Assembly: GCA_023436515.1 (NCBI GenBank)
Contig: JAEZIV010000285.1
Span: 1 to 7,608 of the forward strand
Origin: Bacillota bacterium
GTDB lineage: Bacteria > Bacillota > Clostridia > Acetivibrionales > DSM-1351
Direction: 5' to 3'
DNA: 7,608 nucleotides
Shown: one piece after another, positions 1 through 6,206 of the stretch
How positions within the stretch are numbered: the stretch's first letter is position 1
Layout: every line of letters begins with the position of its first letter
Position numbers and translations under genes: made by a program
Notes under the pieces: generated by a model
Seen by the model: the letters and a program-made list of their open reading frames with translations, nothing else
The model's database searches: none
Told to the model about the DNA's origin: nothing

Positions 1-798
1 ATCCAGTCTTCTCGAAGCCTCCTGAGCCACAAGCTGACCCATTCTGGTTATTTTGAAGGCTGTCTTCTTAATTGTTTCGGCAACAACTCCGAAATTTTCA
101 CCCTTCACCTTCTCAAGAGCACATTTAACAACTCCCGGACCACTTACCCCAACATTTATGACACATTCCGGTTCACCGATTCCATGAAAGGCACCTGCCA
201 TAAATGGGTTATCCTCAACAGCATTGGCAAACACCACAAGCTTTGCACAAGCCAGAGCGTTGTTATGGGCTGTAAGCTCTGCACACTGCTTAATTATTCT
301 TCCCATTTCAGCAATAGCATCCATATTAATACCGGCTCTTGTTGAGGCAACATTAACCGAGGAGCAAACCAGCTTTGTCTGGCTTAAAGCCTCAGGAATA
401 GAGGTAATAAGACGTTTGTCACCGATAGTGTAACCCTTGTGAACCAGTGCTGAATAGCCACCGATAAAGTTCACACCAACTGCTTGAGCAGCTTTGTCCA
501 TTGCGATTGCAAACTTGGTATAATCGGCACTGTCACAGCTTTCAGCCACAAGAGCAATGGGCGTTACCGAAATTCTCTTATTAATAATAGGAATACCATA
601 TTCCTTTTCAATGTCTTCTCCGGTGATTACCAGCTTTTCAGCATACCTAGTTATTTTGTCGTATACTTTCTTACAGGCTATATCAATATCGGAATGGGAA
701 CAGTCTCTAAGTGAAATTCCCATGGTTATTGTCCTGATATCAAGATTTTCTTTTTGAATCATCTTTAAGGTTTCAAATACTTCAAAGGGTCCTAACAT
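1..798 (-). CDS. DUF711/UPF0210 (PFL family) protein, partial (C-terminus beyond left edge)
   Basis: Reading the minus strand from the ATG at 798-796 gives 266 uninterrupted codons to the window edge. Family-typical blocks, in order, are [13 protein letters not shown] (residues 21-33), [16 protein letters not shown] (107-122), [18 protein letters not shown] (144-161), [16 protein letters not shown] (191-206) and [11 protein letters not shown] (214-224). These match the DUF711/UPF0210 family, normally about 450 residues, so roughly the last 40% is missing. The start is supported by the ribosome binding site GAGGTGAG, which overlaps the stop codon of the upstream ACT gene. The two genes are 12 bp apart and almost certainly co-transcribed. 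The biochemical function is unknown. Older databases mention a pyruvate-formate-lyase resemblance, but I see nothing here that proves an activity. The conserved Gly-rich and Asn-rich blocks suggest an enzyme, which is inference. Confidence 0.93.
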   Translation of the reverse strand, partial: MLGPFEVFETLKMIQKENLDIRTITMGISLRDCSHSDIDIACKKVYDKITRYAEKLVITGEDIEKEYGIPIINKRISVTPIALVAESCDSADYTKFAIAMDKAAQAVGVNFIGGYSALVHKGYTIGDKRLITSIPEALSQTKLVCSSVNVASTRAGINMDAIAEMGRIIKQCAELTAHNNALACAKLVVFANAVEDNPFMAGAFHGIGEPECVINVGVSGPGVVKCALEKVKGENFGVVAETIKKTAFKITRMGQLVAQEASRRLD

Positions 799-810
799 TA
801 ATCACTCACC

Positions 811-1080
811 TCATATTCTATGCATGGAATTAAAAATATCTTCATGTTGAATCTGTATCCTTAAACCAAGTTCGACTCCTTTAGCTTCAAGCTTTTCGGA
901 TAACTGGTGGAAATGAATACTGCACTTTGAAATATCAACCAGCATTATCATTGTAAATACATCCTGCAGAATAGTCTGAGTAATATCGAGTATATTAACA
1001 TTACTATCAGCTAGTATATTACTAACTCCGGAAATAATTCCCACCCTGTCTTTTCCTATAACAGTTATAACAGCTCTCAT
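811..1080 (-). CDS. ACT domain protein, UPF0237 family
   Basis: This is an 89-residue single ACT domain. It begins MRAVITVIGKDRVGIISGV, with the glycine/valine ligand loop (GKDRVGI) at residues 9-15, followed by the NVNILDITQTI strand (around 32-42) and the FTMIMLVDISK strand (46-56). ACT domains are small-molecule, usually amino-acid, sensing modules. This stand-alone family is commonly encoded next to DUF711, as here, so it may be a regulatory partner of that protein; the partnership is inference. An ATG 12 bp upstream (1092) would add MEFF. I prefer 1080 because GGAG of that upstream region sits six bases before it as a ribosome binding site, and the family usually starts at MRAV. Stop TGA (813-811) is contained in the ribosome binding site of the next gene. 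A strong promoter lies about 95 nt upstream. Confidence 0.92.
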   Translation of the reverse strand: MRAVITVIGKDRVGIISGVSNILADSNVNILDITQTILQDVFTMIMLVDISKCSIHFHQLSEKLEAKGVELGLRIQIQHEDIFNSMHRI

Positions 1081-1181
1081 AAAAAACTCCATTCCGGCAA
1101 ATCATAAACACGCTATCTGCCAATATTATACTTATATTCAATAACAAATTCAGCTTCACCTGACAAAGGCTAATAAATTGT

Positions 1182-1210
1182 ATTATATAACTTTGATAAA
1201 TTAATATCAA
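1182..1210 (-). promoter_or_regulatory. Sigma-A-type promoter for the ACT-DUF711 operon
   Basis: On the minus strand, TTGATA (1210-1205, 5 of 6 to consensus) is separated by exactly 17 bp from a perfect TATAAT (1187-1182). Transcription would start near 1175, leaving a leader of about 95 nt before the ACT start codon. Nothing in that leader looks like a known riboswitch. The upstream edge lies 3 bp from the LexA-like box. Confidence 0.65.
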
Positions 1211-1213
1211 TAC

Positions 1214-1227
1214 CGAACATGTGTTTG
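1214..1227 (+). promoter_or_regulatory. Candidate LexA (SOS) operator
   Basis: CGAAC-ATGT-GTTTG matches the Gram-positive LexA/DinR consensus CGAAC-N4-GTTCG with one mismatch. It overlaps the -35 of the rightward promoter by three bases, a placement that would block RNA polymerase. The downstream gene pair is predicted to act on DNA, which fits SOS control. The site also abuts the leftward promoter's -35. The match was read by eye and no genome-wide background was computed. Confidence 0.62.
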
Positions 1228-1253
1228 CTTTATTGCAAACTGCATGTTATAAT
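1225..1253 (+). promoter_or_regulatory. Sigma-A-type promoter for the radical SAM/DUF4130 operon
   Basis: TTGCTT (1225-1230), a 17-bp spacer, then TATAAT (1248-1253) preceded by TG at 1245-1246, giving an extended -10. The predicted start is near 1260, with a leader of about 80 nt. The whole promoter lies within an inverted repeat (AACATG at 1216-1221 with CATGTT at 1243-1248, and GTTTGC at 1223-1228 with GCAAAC at 1235-1240). Confidence 0.65.
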
Positions 1254-1339
1254 TTATTTAGAAATGCATAAAGCTAGTAATTTAACATCCACTATAAAAG
1301 GAGTCCTGAATCAAATTCATCAAAGAGAGAGTTAATATT

Positions 1340-2914
1340 ATGGATTTACTAGAAAAACTCGGCGTATTGGCCGATGCAGCCAAATATGATGTATCCTGTT
1401 CCTCCAGTGGAGGGACAAGACAAAACGCAAAGGGAGTGGGAAACAGCCACGCAGCTGGTATTTGTCATACCTGGTCTGACGATGGGAGATGCGTTTCTCT
1501 TCTAAAAATATTGCTATCAAATGAGTGTATTTATGATTGCGTTTATTGTGTAAACAGAGCCTCAAATGATATACCAAGAGCTAGTTTTACCGCAAATGAG
1601 GTAATTGATCTGACAATGAACTTTTATAGACGAAATTATATAGAAGGCCTTTTTTTAAGCTCGGCAGTTTTACGAAACCCCAGCCATACCATGGAGTTAA
1701 TGCTGGAAATCGTCAAAGGACTGCGGGAGGAGCAAAGATTTTTTGGCTATATCCATATAAAAGCTATACCGGGTGCTGATCCGAAGCTTATCCATCAGGC
1801 CGGGCTGTATGTGGACCGTATGAGCGTGAACATCGAGCTGCCCTCTGACCAGGGACTGGAAGTGCTAGCCCCACAGAAACCTGTCAAAGCACTTTTGAAG
1901 CCAATGCAGCAAATCAGCGAAGGCATTATGGAGTATAAGGAACATAGACTTAGCAGTAGAATTACTCCAATAAAGGGAGTCAGCTCGGACAATACAGGGA
2001 GGGTTCATTCTGACTGGTCTGCAAATTCCTCCGGATTTAAAAGGGCTTCTGTGGGAAAATCAGCTATCCCCCCTCCATCTCCTCTGGACAACTTCCCTGC
2101 AAATCTCCCTGATGCAGACTTTTCCAGGCGAGATTTATCTCAGCGAAACTCAGGAAAGTACTTTGTTCCGGCAGGTCAGAGTACTCAGCTCATAGTAGGC
2201 GCAACTCCCGACAGGGATTTAAGTATACTAAAGCTCTCTGAAGCCTTGTATGGCAGGTTCTCACTAAAAAGAGTATACTACTCGGCATTTGTTCCAACAG
2301 TTACAGACCCAAGACTTCCGTCTATAATAAAGCCTCCGCTTCTTCGTGAACTCAGGCTGTATCAAGCTGACTGGCTATTGAGATTTTATGGCTTTGAAGC
2401 TGATGAGCTGTTGAGCAAGACTAGCCCTGATTTTGATCCTGAGCTTGACCCTAAGGCAAGCTGGGCACTGAGAAACCTGCACCTGTTCCCTTTAGAGATA
2501 AATTCTGCAGAGTATGAGATGCTCCTACGAGTTCCGGGTATAGGAGTCAAATCTGCTCAGAGGATTATTACTGCAAGAAGAGTCGGCAAATTAGATTTTG
2601 ACAGCCTTAAGAAGATTGGTGTTGTGCTGAAGCGTGCAGGTCACTTTATAATCTGCCAGGGCAAAACCTATGAAAGCTATAGTCAGAACGAGCACATTGT
2701 AAAGGAAGCCCTTACCTCAGCAAAGCTCTTACCTCAGGGCAGAAAGTATGTCCCCGGACAGCTGTCGCTGTTCTCAGAACTAAATGAGAACGGTCTGGGA
2801 GAAAACATGTCGGATCTCTATTTATTCAGTTCACCCGAAAATACAAAGCAATGGCTGAGCTACTACAGTCAGCCACAGGATGGGAGGCTGCTCCTCAGTG
2901 ATATATCTGTATGA
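1340..2914 (+). CDS. Radical SAM protein, putative DNA modification/repair (TIGR03916-like)
   Basis: This 524-residue protein has the radical SAM cluster motif CIYDCVYC (C63, C67, C70; CX3CX2C), which ligates a 4Fe-4S cluster and S-adenosylmethionine. The upstream DVSCSSSGG (17-25) and GICHTWSDDGRC (40-51) blocks, with further cysteines C20, C42 and C51, are family-typical. The C-terminal half has KRVYYSAFVP (310-319), YQADWLLRFYGF (341-352) and a helix-hairpin-helix DNA-binding motif, LLRVPGIGVKSAQRII (395-410). Members are annotated as putative DNA modification/repair enzymes, and no reaction is established. Residues about 206-273 are an extra Ser/Pro-rich stretch between EYKEHR and KYFVPAGQSTQ, segments that I recall being nearly contiguous in relatives. 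The start at 1340 fits the family N-terminus (MDLLEKL) although its ribosome binding site (GAGAGAG, 1325-1331) is poor. A stronger AAAAGGAG at 1296-1303 has no suitably spaced start codon. The gene overlaps the following DUF4130 gene and lies behind a candidate LexA operator. Confidence 0.93.
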   Translation: MDLLEKLGVLADAAKYDVSCSSSGGTRQNAKGVGNSHAAGICHTWSDDGRCVSLLKILLSNECIYDCVYCVNRASNDIPRASFTANEVIDLTMNFYRRNYIEGLFLSSAVLRNPSHTMELMLEIVKGLREEQRFFGYIHIKAIPGADPKLIHQAGLYVDRMSVNIELPSDQGLEVLAPQKPVKALLKPMQQISEGIMEYKEHRLSSRITPIKGVSSDNTGRVHSDWSANSSGFKRASVGKSAIPPPSPLDNFPANLPDADFSRRDLSQRNSGKYFVPAGQSTQLIVGATPDRDLSILKLSEALYGRFSLKRVYYSAFVPTVTDPRLPSIIKPPLLRELRLYQADWLLRFYGFEADELLSKTSPDFDPELDPKASWALRNLHLFPLEINSAEYEMLLRVPGIGVKSAQRIITARRVGKLDFDSLKKIGVVLKRAGHFIICQGKTYESYSQNEHIVKEALTSAKLLPQGRKYVPGQLSLFSELNENGLGENMSDLYLFSSPENTKQWLSYYSQPQDGRLLLSDISV

Positions 2915-3641
2915 CGGTACCTGGAATGGTTTTCTCACCGCAATTCACCATTGTTATTATGACCGTGAGGAGGTCACAGATATTGAGTCTACTCTGACCT
3001 ATAGCCAAAACCTTGTTGATGAATACAGAGCTATTACTACCGACAAAACCAAAGCCAAGGCGGTAGAACAGGCCATTCTTCACAAGATATCCTCCGAAAG
3101 TCTTGAAAACATCCAAAAATGCTTCTATTCTGAACTCAAAGGTCGTGAGATGTGGATTTTGGGCTACGTAAAGCTTGGGTTTAAGGTAGGTCATAAAATT
3201 GATTCCATGCTTGGAGACCAAAGGGCTTTAAATGTACTTGTACCCTCAAGAAAGGTTGGAGCCGAGTGTCATAGGATGTTGGGGCTCCTACGCTTTGAGC
3301 TTTTGGAGAATAATATTTACTATGCAAAAATTCAACCCGATCACAATATCATCTCTTTTATTTCACCCCATTTCAAAGAACGTTTTGCAGATCAGAACTG
3401 GATAATTCACGATACCAGAAGAAAGCTCGCTTCCTTATATAACACTAGAAAAATGCTGCTCACCTACATGGACCTCGCAAATATACCCGAGCTTCACAGG
3501 GATGAGATCAAATTTCAGGACCTCTGGAGGAACTACTATAAGCACATAGCTATAAAAAGCAGATATAATCCTAAGCTACAGAAGCAATTCATACCAAAAC
3601 GCTATTGGAAGAACCTTACTGAGAAAAACCAGACCCCCTGA
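2898..3641 (+). CDS. DUF4130 probable DNA metabolism protein (TIGR03915-like), partner of the radical SAM protein
   Basis: This 247-residue protein from GTG 2898 starts VIYLYDGTWNGFLTAI, the typical DUF4130 N-terminus. The conserved core lies at about residues 123-180: ECHRMLGLLRFELLEN, then KIQPDHNIISFISPHFKERF, then NWIIHDTRRKLASLY. The family accompanies the radical SAM DNA-repair-like protein and in some bacteria is fused to a uracil-DNA-glycosylase-like domain. No such domain is present here. A role in DNA repair is inferred from that association and from the SOS-like operator; no catalytic mechanism is known. An ATG at 2880 is in frame, but it lacks a good ribosome binding site, whereas GGGAGG at 2882-2887 is 10 bases before GTG 2898 and homologues begin near IYLYDG. 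Either start overlaps the radical SAM gene (17 or 35 bp), implying translational coupling. Confidence 0.9.
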   Translation: MIYLYDGTWNGFLTAIHHCYYDREEVTDIESTLTYSQNLVDEYRAITTDKTKAKAVEQAILHKISSESLENIQKCFYSELKGREMWILGYVKLGFKVGHKIDSMLGDQRALNVLVPSRKVGAECHRMLGLLRFELLENNIYYAKIQPDHNIISFISPHFKERFADQNWIIHDTRRKLASLYNTRKMLLTYMDLANIPELHRDEIKFQDLWRNYYKHIAIKSRYNPKLQKQFIPKRYWKNLTEKNQTP

Positions 3642-3660
3642 AATGATTCCGGAGGTCTGG
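3629..3660. terminator. Bidirectional intrinsic terminator between the DUF4130 gene and murD
   Basis: CCAGACC (3629-3635) pairs with GGTCTGG (3654-3660), with two more C-G pairs possible across a bulged A. Read on the minus strand, the hairpin is followed by GTTTTTCTC, a good U-tract, so it should stop murD transcription. On the plus strand it is followed by the weaker TTTAAATT. Its left arm overlaps the last codons and stop of the DUF4130 gene. Confidence 0.7.
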
Positions 3661-3728
3661 TTTAAATTATAAGTATATACAGATTAACTTACTATCTCTT
3701 TGAGCTTTACACCTTAAGGCATTTGTGA

Positions 3729-5123
3729 CTATAGCTTCATAACCAATTCCTTATATAGGTTGCCTCTCTGTTCAAAGTTCTTAAACATGTCAAAGCTTGT
3801 ACTGGCCGGAGAAAGAATTACACAATCTCCCGGGACCGCCTCGTTGTATGCCGCTGTAACAATTTCTTCATAGGAGCTGCAGTGTATTATTTTTGTGTCA
3901 CTCTCTATATCAGTCTGATGCACATAGTTGTTATAGGCTTCTTCAATTCTAGGAGCTGTAGCACCGATTAGCAGAAGTACCTTTACCTTTTCGGCTATAA
4001 TCTGTCCAATGGGCTCATAGGGTATTCCCTTGTCCTTGCCGCCTGCAATAAGTATAACCTTGTTTTTAAAGGTACTGAGAGCTGCAATGGTTCGTGAAGG
4101 GCTGCTGTCAATAGAGCTGTTATAAAATTTAACTCCGTTTAATTCACGAACCAGTTCTATTCTATGCTCAACACCATTAAAGGTAGTCGCAATCCTTTCA
4201 ATGGTTTCAGGCTTAACATATTCAATGGTTGCTGCAGTCGCAGCCATATAATTTTCAATATTGTGTACACCGGGAATTACTATATCCTTCACATCAACAA
4301 TTTCAATTTCTTTATCATTGTTCTTATAAACTATTTTATTATTTTTTAGAAGTACACCCTTATCCAGATTTGCTGCTCTGGAAAAATACTCAAATTTGCC
4401 TTTTGCTTCACCTGCAAAGGTCTTGGTAATATCATTATCATAGTTCAAAATCAGCTTGTCGCTTTCCTTTTGATGTAAAAAGATATGCTTTTTAGCATCA
4501 ATGTACTCCTGAAAGGACTTGTGTACGTCAAGATGATTAGGTGTAATATTTGTTATGACAGCTACAGAAGGACTTGTTTTAATAGTCATGAGCTGGAAGC
4601 TGCTGAGCTCCAGGACAACCTTATCCGACTCCTTAACCTCATCAATTTTACTAAGAAGAGGTGTGCCGATATTACCTCCAAGCCAGCAATTATAGCCACG
4701 TTCTGATAGTATCTTATATATAAGGGTTGTAGTTGTTGTTTTTCCATCACTGCCTGTTACAGCAAATACTTGAGCAGGACACAGGTCAAGGAATATCTCC
4801 ATCTCAGAGGTTAGCTCGGCACCATTATTGAGAGCTTCCACCAGTTCGGGAACATCCGGCCTCATTCCCGGTGTTCTGAATATCAGGTCAAAGCCCTTAA
4901 GTCCTGCCAGGTATTCATTTCCCAAACTGTATTTAACCGGCAGTCCCTTCAGCTCTTCACAGGCCTCTCTTAAATTCTCATGTGTATTTTTATCAAAGGC
5001 TGTAACATCAACGCCCAGGTTTATTAAATATTTAATCAATGGAATATTGCTGATACCAATACCCAATACAGCAACCTTTTTGCTTCTTATGTCCTTCTTA
5101 AACTGCTCAAGCTTGCTATTCAT
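3729..5123 (-). CDS. murD: UDP-N-acetylmuramoyl-L-alanine--D-glutamate ligase
   Basis: This 464-residue cytoplasmic Mur ligase adds D-glutamate to UDP-MurNAc-L-Ala using ATP, the second peptide step of peptidoglycan synthesis. The N-terminal Rossmann-like domain contains VAVLGIGISNIPLIKYL (17-33). The central ATPase domain has the P-loop TGSDGKTTTTT (123-133), GGNIGTPL (149-156), LELSSFQL (171-178) and TNITPNHLDVH (191-201). K211 in YIDAKKHIF is the likely carbamylated lysine. The C-terminal domain has VEHRIE (318-323), YNSSIDSSPSRTIAAL (334-349), AGGKDKG (360-366) and SPASTSFDMFKNFEQRGN (438-455), the last a MurD signature. Length is normal. In the 334-349 loop the Asp of the usual NDS is Ser (S336), a mild deviation. 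The start is fixed by AAGGAGG six bases upstream of ATG 5123. No mraY, ftsW or murG neighbour is visible. Confidence 0.97.
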   Translation of the reverse strand: MNSKLEQFKKDIRSKKVAVLGIGISNIPLIKYLINLGVDVTAFDKNTHENLREACEELKGLPVKYSLGNEYLAGLKGFDLIFRTPGMRPDVPELVEALNNGAELTSEMEIFLDLCPAQVFAVTGSDGKTTTTTLIYKILSERGYNCWLGGNIGTPLLSKIDEVKESDKVVLELSSFQLMTIKTSPSVAVITNITPNHLDVHKSFQEYIDAKKHIFLHQKESDKLILNYDNDITKTFAGEAKGKFEYFSRAANLDKGVLLKNNKIVYKNNDKEIEIVDVKDIVIPGVHNIENYMAATAATIEYVKPETIERIATTFNGVEHRIELVRELNGVKFYNSSIDSSPSRTIAALSTFKNKVILIAGGKDKGIPYEPIGQIIAEKVKVLLLIGATAPRIEEAYNNYVHQTDIESDTKIIHCSSYEEIVTAAYNEAVPGDCVILSPASTSFDMFKNFEQRGNLYKELVMKL

Positions 5124-5144
5124 AAATTTCCTCCTTAAATATTT

Positions 5145-5182
5145 ATTTTACTATTGATTTACTAAAACATTTATAGTAAAAT
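5145..5182. promoter_or_regulatory. Divergent murD/tRNA promoter region with 9-bp inverted repeat
   Basis: For the tRNA (plus), TTGATT (5154-5159), a 17-bp spacer and TAAAAT (5177-5182) form a good promoter. ATTTTACTA at 5145-5153 is an exact inverted copy of TAGTAAAAT at 5174-5182, so the same TAAAAT -10-like hexamer faces murD on the minus strand (5150-5145). A murD -35 is not convincing. A third copy of the core, TTTACTA, is at 5158-5164. Confidence 0.5.
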
Positions 5183-5203
5183 ACATTATGCAGTTGAGTT
5201 CGA

Positions 5204-5290
5204 GCGGATATGGCGGAATTGGCAGACGCGCATGATTCAGGTTCATGTGAGAGAAATTTCATGCAGGTTCAACTCCTGTTATCCGCACCA
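5204..5290 (+). tRNA. tRNA-Leu (anticodon CAG)
   Basis: The 87-nt gene has an encoded CCA (5288-5290). The acceptor arm is GCGGATA (5204-5210) with TATCCGC (5280-5286). The D-arm region carries the usual GGCGGAATTGGCAGACGC block. The anticodon stem CATGA/TCATG encloses the seven-base loop TTCAGGT, giving anticodon CAG, which reads CUG. The T arm GCAGG/CCTGT encloses TTCAACT. The long variable arm TGAGA-GAAA-TTTCA marks a class II tRNA, as expected for leucine. It has its own promoter about 20 bp upstream and is immediately followed by a terminator, so it is a single-gene unit. Confidence 0.97.
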
Positions 5291-5328
5291 AAAGAGTTTG
5301 AAAGATTCATTATTCAAACTCTTTTTTT
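5291..5328 (+). terminator. Intrinsic terminator of tRNA-Leu
   Basis: A perfect 12-bp stem, AAAGAGTTTGAA (5291-5302) with TTCAAACTCTTT (5313-5324), and a 10-nt loop run into seven Ts (5322-5328). The stem begins directly after the CCA end. It may also weakly stop cheR transcription arriving from the right, but on the minus strand the U-run is mostly inside the stem. Confidence 0.92.
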
Positions 5329-5369
5329 GTTTATAAAAATATTGTATTACTTATCCATTATAAGATAGT

Positions 5370-6158
5370 TTAACCAAAATTAAAGTTATCTGCATCCTTA
5401 ACATAGAAAAAGGTCTTAAGGGACTTAAAATTATACTTATTAGCCATAATAAGCTGCTCTGTGCTTCCAACAAACAAGATACCCTGTGGATTTAATGACA
5501 TGTTGAACTTCTTGTAAATGTCGTTTTTAGCCTCTTCAGTAAAATATATAAGTACATTTCGGCAGACAATCAGGTCCATGCCTGTAGGAAATGGATCCCT
5601 TAATAAATTGAATTGCTTAAATTCAACGCAATTCTTAACTTCATCCTTTATTTTATAACTGTCTCCAATTACAGTAAAGTATTTTTCCTTCATTTCCCTT
5701 GGAAGGTTCTCAATACTCTTAGATGTATAGACACCGTTTTGAGCCTTTTCAAGAGCTCCCGTATCAATGTCTGTTGCCAGTATTTTAATTGAACTTAGTG
5801 GCAATAGCTTATTTAAAACCATAACCAATGTGTATGGTTCATCTCCGGTTGAACAGGCAGAACTCCAAATGTTTATCTTTTTGTTCTTACCAAGCAGCAA
5901 CGGAAATATTTCCTTTTCCAGTACAGCCCACTGGTCAGGATTGCGGTAAAATTCAGATACGTTGATAGTAAGATAATTGATAAACTCCTTGAACATCTCT
6001 TTGTTGTCTTTTAGAGCCTGTACATATTCCTTGTATGTATCAATATTATTCTTCTTTATTAAAGCATCAATTCTACGCTTCATTTGCTTCTCTTTGTAAA
6101 GAGTCAGATTTATTTTGGTCATTTTAAAGATCTCTTCTTTAAAGCCCTCATAATCCAT
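5370..6158 (-). CDS. cheR: Chemotaxis protein methyltransferase CheR
   Basis: This 262-residue protein of normal CheR length transfers methyl groups from S-adenosylmethionine to glutamates of chemoreceptors, working against the CheB methylesterase in adaptation. The N-terminal helical domain (about 1-60) precedes the family motif INVSEFYRNPDQW (65-77). The methyltransferase domain has the SAM-binding loop IWSSACSTGDEPYTL (97-111; most CheRs have SxGEEPY), the acidic ATDID (128-132), CVEFKQFNLL (177-186), the signature DLIVCRNVLIYF (195-206) and GSTEQL (231-236). No extra TPR or sensor domain is present. The start has an AGGAGG site seven bases upstream. No other chemotaxis or flagellar gene is in view, so it is either an isolated cheR or separated from its cluster. 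Confidence 0.96.
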   Translation of the reverse strand: MDYEGFKEEIFKMTKINLTLYKEKQMKRRIDALIKKNNIDTYKEYVQALKDNKEMFKEFINYLTINVSEFYRNPDQWAVLEKEIFPLLLGKNKKINIWSSACSTGDEPYTLVMVLNKLLPLSSIKILATDIDTGALEKAQNGVYTSKSIENLPREMKEKYFTVIGDSYKIKDEVKNCVEFKQFNLLRDPFPTGMDLIVCRNVLIYFTEEAKNDIYKKFNMSLNPQGILFVGSTEQLIMANKYNFKSLKTFFYVKDADNFNFG

Positions 6159-6174
6159 GATTTATCCTCCTGGA

Positions 6175-6194
6175 ACATATTATATTATATATGT
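6175..6194. promoter_or_regulatory. AT-rich palindrome with -10-like TATAAT before cheR
   Basis: ACATAT (6175-6180) and ATATGT (6189-6194) are inverted repeats. Between and overlapping them the minus strand reads TATAATATAAT, offering a perfect -10 (6189-6184) for cheR. The hexamer 17 bp upstream is TAGAAC, only a 3-of-6 match to a -35. It could be a promoter with an operator or simply AT-rich sequence. Confidence 0.3.
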
Positions 6195-6206
6195 GCTCAA
6201 CTTAAT

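Noticed and set aside
224..757. Three short plus-strand open frames
   Set aside because: They are antisense to the conserved DUF711 coding region, which runs unbroken to the edge.
811..1092. Longer start for the ACT protein at 1092 (adds MEFF)
   Set aside because: The extra codons contain the ribosome binding site for the start at 1080, and the family normally begins at MRAVITV.
1235..1250. Second LexA box to the right of the first
   Set aside because: The spacing of the AAAC and TGTT halves does not fit the CGAAC-N4-GTTCG pattern.
2895..3221. 108-codon minus-strand open frame
   Set aside because: It is antisense to the DUF4130 gene. There is no family resemblance and its position is fully explained by the real gene.
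4828..5157. 109-codon plus-strand open frame over the murD start
   Set aside because: It is antisense to murD, which has unmistakable ligase motifs, and it resembles no known protein.
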